Notes under the pieces: model-generated
Told to the model about the DNA's origin: nothing
Database searches by the model: none
What the model saw: the letters and a program-made list of their open reading frames with translations, nothing else
Shown here: positions 1 to 11,573 of the stretch, in pieces
Layout of the letters: each line of letters begins with the position of its first letter
How positions within the stretch are numbered: the stretch's first letter is position 1
Translations under genes and position numbers: made by a program
NCBI RefSeq assembly: GCF_905475395.1
Contig: NC_058337.1
Span: 135,739,960-135,803,959 of the forward strand
DNA: 64,000 nucleotides
From: Chrysoperla carnea
Lineage: Eukaryota > Arthropoda > Insecta > Neuroptera > Chrysopidae
Direction: 5' to 3'

Positions 1-413
1 ATAATTAAAATGCAGTTACGATTTTATATATTAGAGAGCGATAACATTGACGGAGATCTTGAAATTGGAATTTCGATTTGAGAAGATAGATTTGTTTAAT
101 AGGCACAGTTTTGAAATAAATATTCTTCAATCCCGTTGAACTCCCGAACAATAGAAAAATTATCCACAATCAAACAGTACATCGTTTCCTTTTTTGTTCC
201 ATTAATTGGATCGGTGCGGTGGATCGCTTTCTTTTTGATTCGATTGACTTGAACCCTAAATACAAATATAGTATTCTATTTGAAAAAAGATTGATAAGAT
301 ATTTTCAGTGTTTTTGAAGTGAATACTTCTTTAGCCGCGTTAAGCGATTTTATTGTGAAAGTGTTTAAGTAGGGGATAAAAATTAAGATTTGCTGACGTC
401 ATCGTAACTTTGG

Positions 414-532
414 AAGCGACATGCATACCATGTGAAAATACTGGTTTACAACCGATCCCTGAAGTTAAGCAACATTGGGCGCAATCAGTATTTCGATTGG
501 GTACCATTTGAGAACATTCTGTGCTGTTGCCT
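414..532 (+). pseudogene. Decayed 5S rRNA copy (pseudogene or 5S-derived element)
   Basis: About 119 nt align by eye to arthropod 5S rRNA along their length. The internal control region is best kept: GAAGTTAAGCAACATTGGGC at 461-480 matches the A-box, and GGGTACCATTTGAGAAC near 499-515 matches the C-box. The 5' part (CATACC near 424) and the 3' part (GTGCTGTTGCC) also fit, and the copy ends in CCTTTT, a pol III-type stop. There are many substitutions, including in stem regions, so it is probably not a working gene. It could instead be the head of a 5S-derived SINE; no body was recognised downstream. It is a single copy, not an array. Confidence 0.72.
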
Positions 533-540
533 TTTAATTA

Positions 541-1180
541 TTTATAATAGATTATCACTAGTTTATTGTTGATATATTCGAATAGACCATATGGTAATTT
601 CATTATTGAAGGACAATAGATACTTCGTTTCGCCACAAATATACAAACGATCAGTAGTATAGACTTATAGAAGTAATGTTAAATAATGATGATTTAAACG
701 TTATAGCAGTGAGCTGGTAGTTGGTATCATCATCTGTAAATAACATCGTTTCAAGTATTATGATTAAATTTTTATTACGAATATAAATAATAAATTCAAT
801 ATTTCATAATCAAATTATTTTACAATTCAATTGGTATTTTTAAAGCTGTAGATACGAATGAATATAGACATAGTTACCTATATACTGAATATGCTAACAG
901 AGTAGTGAGCATACGTACCTACACGTATAAATACCAATACACCACGTATGATAGATATTATGATGTTTGAACTTATACACCTGAATTATTTTTGATTGAC
1001 AATATTTATACCGTGCTCTAAAAATTCACGTATATGTACAATAAAATTTGCAAAATTAAAAAAAAAAAGTGTGTTAGCTCCAATGCACGACTGGAGTTTA
1101 CTACTTAAGTGTTGGAGAATGTGCTGTCAGTCAGCAGAACTCTCGCTCCCTGAATTAGCTGAAACAAAAAGAAGAAGAAA
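541..1180. other. No gene recognised
   Basis: AT-rich sequence with only short chance reading frames. A 77-codon frame (996-1229) runs into the left arm of the inverted repeat that follows and has no family resemblance. Confidence 0.6.
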
Positions 1181-1731
1181 AGGTTCTTTACCAAATTTGG
1201 ATCTGAAACCTTATTTACGAGATAATTAACCTACTCTTATATTAATCAATTAATAAAAAAATGCATTCGTTAAAATAAAATTCATCCAATAAAACACTAC
1301 TTAAACAGAGAATGTGATTTATCATAGTGTGAAGGAATGACCTAAATACAAAATTACTACAAAAAAAAAAACTATTTGGATACTTATATTATTATAAAAA
1401 CTAACTCCTAAACCAGTTTTTATTATACTCCCTTTCTTTGTAATTTTAGTTTTGTACGAAACCTATCGTGCGCATATCACATACCTTAGATTGTTCTTAT
1501 CGAAACAGACCATGTACTCACAGAAAAGACCACATTATGTATATTTTGTTGAAGTTTTAAGTGGATACAATGTATAAGATTTTGTTTTAGTTTTTTTTGT
1601 AGTAAATTTTAGGTCACTCCTTCACGCTCTGATAAAACACACCCTCTGTTTAAGTAGTATTTTATTGAATTAATTTTATTTTGATGAGGATAATTATCTC
1701 GTAAATTAGACCTCAGATCCAAATTTGGTAG
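1181..1731. repeat. Long imperfect inverted repeat (foldback element)
   Basis: The left arm (about 1181-1362) contains ACCAAATTTGGATCTGA, TTTACGAGATAATT, CACTACTTAAACAGAG, GTGAAGGAATGACCTAAA and ACTACAAAAAAAA. The right arm (about 1591-1731) carries the reverse complement of the same blocks in the same nesting order. Arms are about 140-180 bp with small indels and the spacer is about 230 bp. This is the structure of a foldback transposon or large MITE. No target duplication was resolved. Confidence 0.7.
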
Positions 1732-1821
1732 AGAACTCAGATTATAAAGGTAGCCAAAGTTTTGCAGTCAATTGTAGAACACCCAGTATATATGGTAACC
1801 CGAAAACGTACGATGTACGTT

Positions 1822-1930
1822 GGTTGAGTAAAACAACTACACTGTGTGCTGTGCCCGTTAAGTTATAGTCGGTCTCAAACAGTAGATGCTTCGTCGACAG
1901 CACACAAGGATACAAGTTTTACTCACACAT
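1822..1930. repeat. Short imperfect hairpin repeat
   Basis: TTGAGTAAAACAACTACACT followed by GTGTGCTG is mirrored by CAGCACACAAGGATACAAG and TTTTACTCACA about 35 bp later. Arms are about 33 bp with several mismatches. Probably a small MITE remnant; the boundaries are uncertain. Confidence 0.5.
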
Positions 1931-2592
1931 TCCTGAAAAGTGAAAGGTGTGTACGATAGATTGCGCACCAAAAACGTATCGAAGTCATTCGGTCACTATA
2001 TTTTCCTGATATTCTATTCATACCGGGCGCCTTATATGAAAATCGATTCTTAAGAAGTAAACTCCAAAACATTTTAGGTCAACGTCGAACTTATGGGTTG
2101 TATAATAAGATAAAATGAAATGAAACGCATATTTCGCACGGATTGATCGTAATACTTGTTAAATGCAATTGATCTGTTTACGTAATCTTTTTGTAATAAG
2201 TGCATTATTTTTTAAATACTTTGTATTCGGATTTTGCATATATATATATGTGTTTGTAAAATTCAATTTCCAAGCAATGTCGTTGAAACGAGCAACCAAT
2301 TGCATGTTGTGAAAATTAAATATTATTTTCACATATGTCAGCGAGCTTTATAGTATACGTGTTCGATTCAATACTTTCGATAATAACATTCAGCTTCATT
2401 GATTATTTACATACGTAGAAATTCTACGTTCATATACGTTTTGTATTATATTATTATATTCGTGTGAATTTTATATTTTTACTATTTGCGTCAACATTGT
2501 ATTCATAGCAGTAAAGAAGTAAGGATTTTCCAGCATTATTTCCTTATTTATAACGTTTTTTCAGTTTGTTCGCTTGAGTTTGCCATTTTTAT
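1931..2592. other. No gene recognised
   Basis: AT-rich intergenic DNA with a short (TA)n run near 2240. Nothing supportable was seen. Confidence 0.6.
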
Positions 2593-3145
2593 ACCATGTA
2601 TATATGAAATATACATAGTATATTAAGTTTAGTCCCAAGTTTGTAACGCTTAAAAATAATGATGCTAGGAAAAAAATTTTGTCATAGGTGTTCATAAAAT
2701 CACCTAATTAGTCCATTTCCGGTTGTCCGTCCGTCCGTCTGTGGACACGATAACTCAAAAACGAAAAGAGATATCAAGATGAAATTTTTATAGCGTACTC
2801 AGGACGTAAAAAGTGAGGTCAAGTTCGTAAATGAGCAATATGGGTCAATTGGGTCTTGGGTCGTTTGGACCTATCTTATAAACCGTTAGAGATAGAACAA
2901 AAGTTTAAATGTAAAAAATATTCCTTATCAAAAAATAAACAACTTTTGTTTGAAACATTTTTTCGTAAACATCACTGTTTACCCGCGAGGGCGCCTATTA
3001 GGCGGAAATTTTATAATATGTACTATACCTGATTATCAGTTATGTATGTGTCACATGTTTGTATGTGTAATGTGATAAAGAAATCAACACTGACTATACA
3101 TGGTATTTCAACAATTAACTCAGTCAATTGTTTGTTTTCACTTGT
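2593..3145 (+). repeat. Dispersed repeat family 1 (ATACCATG family), copy a
   Basis: About 550 bp. It begins TTATACCATGTATATATG, includes a GTCCGTCCGTC microsatellite, continues with GTGGACACGATAACTCAAAA, and ends CAATTGTTTGTTTTCACT. Very similar copies lie at 19641-20213, 40622-41098, 52843-53325 and, reversed, 35275-35777, with a partial copy at 29403-29690. ATACCATGTA near the left end and TACATGGTAT near the right form a short inverted pair. It has no coding capacity, so it is a non-autonomous element of unknown class. Confidence 0.85.
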
Positions 3146-3155
3146 TAAATTTAAT

Positions 3156-3754
3156 TCTTTTCACAAAAATAATTTAACCGAGAAATTCTTCCTATAAAGA
3201 TACAAAATTTTGGTATTTAGAAATGTATTTTATTATCTTATAATTTGAAACTTTGGTTCTAATTTCCGCCAGAAAAGATTTGACAAAGAACGTATCGGAA
3301 GTAAAAATTGTGATAATCATAATCTATGTATACAGGAAATCTGCGAGCTGAGTTTGCGCGACATGCGCATTAATAATCATGCTCTCGCATTTATTATACT
3401 TCTCAATCTTCTTTGAGATTCTGTTCTCACTCTGTTGTCAAATTAAATAAATTTTCAAAGATTGCTACATAGAAATCAGTAGTTAACTGTCTTGATATAT
3501 CTAGCTTTGTTTGCAAAGTTACTTTTCATAGCAAAAACGCGAATTAAAAATTTCTATAAAGAAAATTATAACAAGCCGCAGTCGCTTTTCCATAAAATAC
3601 ATTTAAAGTGTTGAAATGAATGATATTTGTGTGTTATTTCCTCTATAAGTGATTTTCTCTAAATTTTTGGGCATCAATATTTCAAAAACTATATATCGAA
3701 AAGTTTGACTCTTAATTTTCGTCTAATTTCTACCAAGCTCTAGCAGAATCCACC
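3156..3754. other. No gene recognised
   Basis: AT-rich intergenic DNA with no reading frame, repeat match or RNA gene that I can support. Confidence 0.6.
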
Positions 3755-3955
3755 CTGTTCGGACGTTCGTATGTCTAAAACAAAGAGGGAATGTGTACTG
3801 TATGTTATGGTGTGTTATAATTATGTGATATGTGTGATATGAATTATGTGTATTACAATCCCTCTTTGTTTTATACATTAGAACGTCCGTAAGAACTATT
3901 CTTACTTCATAATATAAATGGCTAACGATATGGTTTACACACAGTATGTGAAGGT
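3755..3955. mobile_element. Small MITE, copy 1
   Basis: TAAAACAAAGAGGGAATG near the left and CAATCCCTCTTTGTTTTA near the right form terminal inverted repeats around about 75 bp. A close relative lies at 13740-13960. The similarity between copies continues past the inverted repeat (TTACTTCATAATATAAATGG and so on to about 3955), so the repeat unit is longer than the hairpin. Confidence 0.75.
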
Positions 3956-5034
3956 GTTCTATTTAAAAATTAACAAATGTAAATGCTATTATAATTTTAT
4001 CCTGATAACTGCACAGACATGTTTTTTTTGTTGCATATGACACCAGGGGCCAGTGAATTAAGGATGAGTAGTTGTAATCCATAAGTGTATTATTACCTGC
4101 AATTCATATATGTAACAAATAGTAAATTTTACATACATGAGTTGACAATAATCCACACATATGAATTTAGGAAAGATAACGTGATTACTAGCAGATCAGA
4201 CTAACATCCAACATCCATATAAATACTCCCAATGGATTATATAAAAACGATTTGGCGGATTTAGTTTGATTGCATTTAAGTAACCGTAGATTTAACACAA
4301 ATGATATATTTATGTAATATGGTTTCTCTGATACAGTGAAACTTAGATATAATACACAGTTACAAAAAGTGCTAGTTGCAAGAAAATATGTTTTTAACAT
4401 GGTAGCAAGAACAAATTTTCTTGGTTCAACAAAGTATTTACTTGTTGTACTTTAGTTTTTTAAACAGTCAAATAACTCAAGTTAACTCAAAACAACAGTC
4501 GGTTAACTCAAGTAATATTTACTTGTTATAAGAATTTCAACGGACTGACTTAAGAACTGCTTTTTTCTTTTAATTTCTATAGCCTCTGTAAAAATATCTT
4601 ATATATTACTCTAGCAAGTTTTTTTCTGTCCTACCCTTATCTTCCTTATTCCTTTATGAAATTCCCTCATTTATCCCTTATTTTCAAGCTTATTATGATT
4701 AGTTTGACGAAAAATATAGAACTTTTGATTTTTTTTACGACATTTCTACAAAATTTGTTCTTTGTTGTTCTTAGCCACGGGTACAGGGTAGCCACGGGCT
4801 ATGGTAATTGCGGAAGCGGAATTCCGAGCTAGTTGTATCTTATTGATCGACCCTTCAATTTATTCTTAGTTTGATGACTGTTTAGTTTTGTCGTCAAAGT
4901 ATAGGCAATATATCTTCCCCAAATTGCAACTGACACGCCGTGGCCTTCTCAATTTTGATAATTTTATTTCATTTCGAAATATTGTTTCGCATTAGAACCC
5001 ATATACCGATTAAGCAGGCGATATACACTAACTC
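3956..5034. other. No gene recognised
   Basis: AT-rich sequence. A 70-codon minus-strand frame (4188-4400) has no recognisable motif and is treated as chance. Confidence 0.55.
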
Positions 5035-5345
5035 AACCGGCTCAATAGCCGAGCGAGTAAAACGCAATCGAAATCACCTTCAACTGTTTGACTACTGACT
5101 GGGAGGTTGCGAGTTCGAATCCAGGCAGTGGCAGTCTGATCAGTTATAATTAATGGGGAAGTAAATCACACTCTGGTCGCTTGGATAATAACGAAGTAAC
5201 CGACTCCACTCACATCATAAATTTAATTGTATATTCGAATATAGTTTAAAATAAATAAAGATAAAAACTAATGATGTGGGTGGACACTGTTATAGATGGA
5301 TGCTTGGAAAACGGAGGATAAACCCCATTATTATTATTGTTATTA
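5035..5345 (+). mobile_element. tRNA-derived SINE
   Basis: A pol III A-box-like TAGCCGAGCGAGT lies at 5046-5058 and a B-box-like GAGTTCGAATCC at 5111-5122, spaced as in tRNA genes. A tRNA-unrelated body of about 200 bp follows. The element ends in a short ATT repeat (about 5326-5345), a usual tail for SINEs mobilised by LINEs with simple-repeat tails. The anticodon arm is not a good stem, so it is not a functional tRNA. Confidence 0.75.
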
Positions 5346-6578
5346 TACACTCTACATTCTTTCATTTTAAGAAGATTGATTTAAGAAAGTCTGTATCTTG
5401 AAACTATCATTGGTCATATTTATTAAATTATTTTTAAAACGGGTGTGATCAAGAGTAGGTTATAATAATACATTTTCAACCAAATTATTCATACCTTTCT
5501 TATAGTTTCGATACACGCTCCCCTCCTTCCCTAAAACTTTTATTTCTGTTGATAACAAGAGGGTGTTTTCATTTTTAGGTGCTTATCAGTTTTAATTTCA
5601 GAATTGGTCCCAGCTTTTACTTCACAAATGAGTGTTTTACTAATAAATAATTAATCGATAACCTCTATAGGACGGTTTAATTTTTATTTTTTGAACGAGG
5701 TTTTACTGTAAATATGTATGAAACCATTGAATTTAAATCATGTTATATTTAGTGTATCTAATATATTTTATGTTGTGTGAGATAAACATTTAATGATAAA
5801 AAAAATAAAATACATTAGCTTTTAAATACATCATTATTTATTTCTCTCTACTCTTAAAACTAGTCATTTTATATTTTTATAACAGTTTTTTGAGAAAATA
5901 ATAATAATGTGTCTTCAAATTAATTAAAATAATTAAATTAAATACAATTATATATAATAAAAAATGATTATCATCGTGCTAATGATATATATTATTATGT
6001 GAATGAGATGGGATGGGATGAATGTTTTGTTAAAATATTATTGTTATTAATTACTACAAATTATTATTTTTTAAGTTATAATTATTAATAATATAATTAA
6101 TTAAATGATGTTAAGAGAATGATATATTTATTATAATTAAATATGAGGGGAGAAAATTAACTAATTTAAAATTGCATTTATTAAATTTACAATTTTATTA
6201 TAGGATATATTATGTCTATTATACTTTTAAAACCTTATTAATTTACTTTCGACTTCGCTTGCATCGCGTTAAAATATTGTAAAATTTGTAAAAATGTTCA
6301 TTAGAATAAGGCAAAACCACTTAAGTTTATAATTATATCGCGTGGATATTACATCGACAGATTTGTATCCCTATTGTTTTCCAATTCTTAGGTTATTATA
6401 TTTTATCCAGTTGATATGGCAGAATTGGTCAAACCGTGGCTGTTTCAATAAATGGAAACGAATTTATCGTTTTTTTTTTTTAGAAATTCACGTTATTGGC
6501 TTGGCAACACTCATTTGTTTGATGGCTGATTTAACAAGAAACGGTTGCTTTGCGTTTAGTATGATTTGCCATTTCATA
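5346..6578. other. Very AT-rich stretch, no gene
   Basis: Mostly A/T tracts and short microsatellite-like runs. An 86-codon frame (6342-6602) ends inside the start of the mariner pseudogene and has no separate meaning. Confidence 0.55.
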
Positions 6579-6905
6579 ATGAATAAACTTACGCCACAAT
6601 AACGCTTGCAAATTGATAAAATTTTTTATTTTAATGAAAATTTATAAAATGTTTTATTTATTTCATGAAATGGATCTGTTAATTGGCCTTCATGGTGTGA
6701 TCGTACCCCATTAGATTATTATTTATTTTGGGGATATGTGAAGAGACTTCTCTACACCAATAAACTAGCAACATTTGGCGAGTTATTGGGCGAAATACGA
6801 TCGAAATTGCTGCGAAAAGTTTGTGAAAATAGGACATCCACATTGCGTCACCTACGCAGTACCCTCGGCGGACTTTTGACCGACATAATATTCAAAAATT
6901 CATGA
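6579..6905 (+). pseudogene. Mariner/Tc1-type transposase, internally deleted
   Basis: Two ends of one transposase are present. The N-terminal start reads MNKLTPQ, a stop codon, then RLQIDKIFY (6579-6635), which resembles the helix-turn-helix start of IS630/Tc1/mariner transposases. From 6681 to the TGA at 6905 a 74-codon frame reads WPSWCDRTPLDYYLFWGYVK and ends LTDIIFKN. This is the C-terminal end of the DDE domain, where relatives have a D-x-TPLD-FFLWGYVK motif. The central part with most of the catalytic triad is missing, so it is dead. Terminal inverted repeats were not resolved. Confidence 0.8.
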
Positions 6906-8252
6906 TCTAAAATTATCTTTCCAATAAAGCTAGTTTCAATGATATTAAAAATCGTTTTCTTTGTTTTATTTTAATTGAAAGTTGTGAACCTCTAAAATAA
7001 CACCCAAAACTTGGAGTCATAAGTAGGAAATGGTCCACCTTGACTCTTGTCATTTTGTATGAACTATTTGTATACAAAAACATCGGCCGAGTTGCTGCTG
7101 CAATACGAGGATACTCTATTACATATTAAGTCTTTTAAATTTCTACCATTCTTGAAGACATGAGGTATTTTGGTCGTTGTCACTTTCCAACGCAAAAAGT
7201 TTCCAGTAAATGCAATGATTGATTTCCTATCTTAATCACCGCCGTTACAATTTGCAATTTTATGGCTGTACTTTTTACATTTATACAGTGTGATCACTTC
7301 AAAAGTATCCACCCTTAATAACTTTTGCACTGATGTGATTATTATTTTGAGTAAAAACGCGTCGATTTAGATATCGAGAGGGAATTTCAAAAGTGGCACC
7401 GAGAGAATATTAAGTTTCACCCCTTTTACCCTAGCCACCACAATTATAAATTCAGAATTTTCAGTTTCAAAATTTAAAAACATTATTTTTGAAATAAAAT
7501 GAAATTCCTTTATAAGGGCCTTCCCATTTCAGGATCACAGGTCAAATAATCGTAGTAATTTTACTAGACTTAATTAGAAAGTTGTGTTATTTTTCTTCAT
7601 TATACTTGTCGAAAGGGTAACATTGAAGGAAGACTCATTTTTGTCCTATAAATCCCTTGATAACTTGAAGACCCAGTAAGTCTAAATAATTTTATGATAA
7701 TTTTTTACAAGTATTACTTACGTACCAATAGCATTACATTGTTCTTCTAAACATGATTATAGAAGTACCTTATAGTGTTCATATAATACTAATAATTATT
7801 ATTGTTTTGTATTGTTTAAAAAATGAAGTCGCGTGCGACCTGTATTGAAATACAATGTATATAAGTTTTTTTTTTATATTTGTTATTGTTGTTGTTTATT
7901 GTGTGGTACAATCTACACACGACCTCGATACCGTTACCAACGAATATTATACCAATACCAATCCAATACCATCCACATATACTGCATCTACCTTTGTTTA
8001 ATTTATACGAAATACACATACGGACAAAGAAACTGGATGATTTATCAAAATTCCAAAATTGTAAGAATAATAATTCCAAAAATGATGTCTGATATTCCTT
8101 TCTCCACACTCTCGCGAAAAAGCACGTAACCGGATGAGAACGAGAATGCGGAGTTAAATGGTGATGTGTGGGGTCTTGCTAGTCCTCACCTCAGTGGTGA
8201 GCGAGACCAAAACTAAGACTGTATTCGACTATCTTTGTTTCTCAAATTTACA
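6906..8252. other. Intergenic with one dispersed repeat
   Basis: Apart from the family 7 repeat (7284-7450) there is no recognisable gene. Overlapping short frames at 7816-8129 on both strands look like chance. A 28-codon GC-richer open stretch directly after a stop codon (8130-8215) is noted in the findings. Confidence 0.5.
7284..7450. repeat. Dispersed repeat family 7, copy 1
   Basis: ACTTCAAAAGTATCCACC, GATTTAGATATCGAG and the block ending CCCTAGCCACC recur at 46421-46565 in the same order with moderate divergence. No protein-coding content. Confidence 0.65.
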
Positions 8253-9530
8253 GACGTCATCAAAATCCAAAAAATTAACTTAGCTCTATCACATCCAAAT
8301 TATATCCAATTTTGATAAATCAAGCATGGAATCCTACTAAATTTGGGCAATACTTTTCAAATTTGTAGTCAAAGTTATTCTATCTTTAACAGGTTTCAAG
8401 ATAGTGTGGCCCTGGTTTCGAAATTTAGCATAAAGGTGGACGTTACCGAAAAACTATTAACACAGGTGAAAGGTTCAATCCAAAATTAGTGGGTTTCAAA
8501 AAAAATTCCATTCAGATCGAATAAAATCTGATTGTGTTATCAATAAAATAGATTTTTTATCTTAATGACGTCATCAAAATCCAAAAAATTTAATTTTGTT
8601 GTATCACATACAAATTATATCCAATTTTGATAAATTAAGTATGGCATCCTACTAAATTTGGGGCATACTTTTCAAATCTGAGGTCAAAATTATTCTATCT
8701 TTAACATATTTCAAGATAGTATAGCCCTGGTTTCGAAATTTATTACAATGATGAACGGTAACGAAAGACTAACAACACACATGAAAAGTTCAGCCCAAAT
8801 TTAGTGGGTTTCAAAAAAAATCCCATTCAAATCGAATAAAATTTGGCTGTGTTATCGATAAAATCGATTTTTTAAACTTAATTACGTCATCAAAATCCAA
8901 AAATTTTAATTTTGCTCTATCACATGCAAATTATATCCAATTTTGATAAATCAAGCATGGAATCCTACTAAATTTGGGTCATACTTTTCAAATCTGAGGT
9001 CAAAATTATTCTATCTTTAACATATTTCAAGATAGTATAGCCCTGGTTTCGAAATTTATTACAATGATGAACGGTAACGAAAGACTAACAACACACATGA
9101 AAAGTTCAGCCCAAATTTAGTGGGTTTCAAAAAAAATCCCATTCAAATCGAATAAAATTTGGCTGTGTTATCGATAAAATCGATTTTTTAAACTTAATTA
9201 CGTCATCAAAATCCAAAAATTTTAATTTTGCTCTATCACATGCAAATTATATCCAATTTTGATAAATCAAGCATGGAATCCTACTAAATTTGGTTCATAC
9301 TTTTCAAATTTATGGTCAAAGTTATTCTATCTTTAACAGGTTTCAAGATAGTGTGGCCCTGGCTCCAAAATATAGCACAAAAGTGATCGATAGCGAAAAA
9401 CTAGGAACACAGATGAAAAGTTCAATCCAAAATTAGTGGGATTCAAAAAAAATTCCATTCAAATTGAATAAAATTTGGCTATGTTATCAATAAATCGATT
9501 TTTTTAAACTTAATGGTCGTCATCAAAATC
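8253..9530. repeat. Satellite-like tandem array, four units of about 316 bp
   Basis: The start motif ACGTCATCAAAATCC recurs near 8253, 8567, 8883, 9199 and 9515, giving periods of 314 to 316 bp. Units 2 and 3 are nearly identical over long stretches; units 1 and 4 are more diverged. Each unit ends with a variant of TTATCGATAAAATCGATTTT, which is palindromic (ATCGAT...ATCGAT) in the inner units. The array has no coding potential. It may be a small satellite array or a TE-internal tandem repeat. Confidence 0.88.
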
Positions 9531-9715
9531 CTGCCATACTTAGTGATTCATTTTCTTTGCCTTCACGTATATTTAACAGTGTTTTTTTCTATTTACTTAA
9601 AAACAAACAGAACGTATGCAAAAACAAACAAATATCGTACACATATCGTCGTATTTAAACCGCAAATATTGAACTAATTTTTTTTTTAAAAGACTACATC
9701 ATACATAAATACATT

Positions 9716-10013
9716 TATACAGAATGTTCGATTTACATCTAGGCATATAAATTTCACGAGTATGGCATAGTACATCCATTAAACAATGCATCTAAGTAAG
9801 AGGTATTATAGGTGTTATATGAAATTGCAAAAGTGATTTGTATCGTGGCTTATTTGTTGTAGTTCATCTATTCAAGCGTCTTACCTCAATGCATATCGAA
9901 GCTTCAACATATGTAGGTATATGTACATCTCATTTAGATGCATTGCTTAACGCATGTATTCTGTCATACTCGTGATATGTATATGCCTAGATGTAAATCA
10001 AACATTCTGTATA
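9716..10013. mobile_element. MITE with about 90-bp terminal inverted repeats
   Basis: The left end reads TATACAGAATGTTCGATTTA and the right end ends TAAATCAAACATTCTGTATA. The inverted similarity continues inward through CATCTAGGCATAT, CACGAGTATG and AATGCATCTAA, so nearly two thirds of the element folds on itself. Length is about 298 bp, with TA at the outer edge on both sides. Non-autonomous; a TA target would suit Tc1/mariner or a relative. Confidence 0.82.
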
Positions 10014-11283
10014 CAATATACATATACGAATAAATACGAATTGAAAATTAAAATGTAGCAAATTAAAACAAAAATCAATTATTTAGGTGTGTTCAATGTT
10101 TACCTGTATAAACAAACTGCATTACAGTATGGATATAGTGAAGTATTCTGTGATCAATTTTCGATGTATCTTCTTTACTTTTAGAAACTTCATTGTTAAT
10201 TTAATTTATAATTTTCGAGATGTACCCTTTTCGAATACTCTTTAAGCAATATCTCGTTAATCAATCATTTAACTTTCTTATCAACTAGATAATGGAACGA
10301 TTTCACTTTCGTAAATTTTCTCAAATAACAAATGTTTTCCCATATCGTGATAACTTGGAATTTCTAAGAAAATCAGAGTTATCTAAGAAATATCAAAATA
10401 TTTTGGAAACCAACAATATTTTTGAATTTTAGAGTTGTTTACATGAAGGGCAACCAACGAGATTCTAATACTAGGACTCCACTGTCCATTTGCCTAATTT
10501 ACTGTCGAGTTTTATCAAACCAAAGTGGCACTGAACAAGAGAGAGTGTAGATACGAGATTTCAAAGAAAAAGTTAATTATTTACTATATTTTCGCTAAAC
10601 AATTTTAAAATTCCACTACTTTTGTTCATAATGAATTATCTGATTAAATTCTTATTTATTTTAATAAATGAAATAATCTTTATATTTATAACCACAGAAC
10701 GAACTGCAGATGAAATTTAATATGAATTCTTTAAACTTTTTAAACTATGTAATCAATATCTCTATATTATATTCAATAGTTTGATTACATAACAATAGTT
10801 AAACCACAAATATAAATTGATCTAGATATAAATAAATGTATGCATTTGTTATAATTTATAGATGCAATAATTGTTTGAATTAATTCTTATCAGTGATTGT
10901 GGAATGAATCAATAAAGTTGTATTATTCAATACAATAACTTTTATACATAAATACAAACAACGTATTGCCAGTCCAGATCAAGATAGTTGAGAGGTTGAC
11001 CATCAATCTAATTTTGGCGAGCATGGACAATCGGAACATTCGATGTTCAAAAACATCCAAAAATCGAAACACTTTTCGAACGTCTGCACTTTCCACGCCC
11101 CTCTCTTCCAATGATTCCAAATGATATTGTTTGGTTTTATATACATTTAATATGATTCATTGTAATGATTCTAAAACTACAATCTCAATAACATGTGTTT
11201 TATGCTGTGTGTACAGTCTAGCTGCTTCCTCAAATACATACATTGCATACATTGCTCTTTTTCAGAGCTTTATTTTTTATAAA
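10014..11283. other. No gene recognised
   Basis: A 65-codon minus-strand frame (10923-11120) and a 90-codon plus-strand frame (11131-11403) have no recognisable domain and the second runs into a repeat. Otherwise AT-rich. Confidence 0.5.
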
Positions 11284-11573
11284 ACTAGCTGTGAACTACT
11301 CGCTTCGATGGGCAACTTCATTTTTAAATACAAAGATTTTTGGGTTATAACCTTCACTTCATATGCCGTTACTTACCCTCCTTTTGTTCACAATTTCGTT
11401 TAACCTCTAAAATTATCAATGTTTCTCTACAATATTATGCATGTATTATACATAAAAATCTTCCTTTTGAATCACTCTATCTATGAGAAAAAGCATAATC
11501 CGTTGCGTAATTTTAAAGATCTAAGTATACATAGGGGCAGACAGCGGGAAGCGACTTTGTTTTATACCATATA
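11284..11573 (+). repeat. Dispersed repeat family 2, diverged copy
   Basis: Starts CTAGCTGTGAACTACTCGC and ends GCGACTTTGTTTTATA. Shares ATGTATTATACATAAAAA and GAATCACTCTATCTAT with the longer copies at 21719-22351 (+) and 25058-25530 (-). More diverged and shorter than these two. Confidence 0.75.

Noticed and set aside
5035..5140. Functional tRNA gene
   Set aside because: A- and B-boxes are present, but the cloverleaf is poor and a SINE body with an ATT tail follows.
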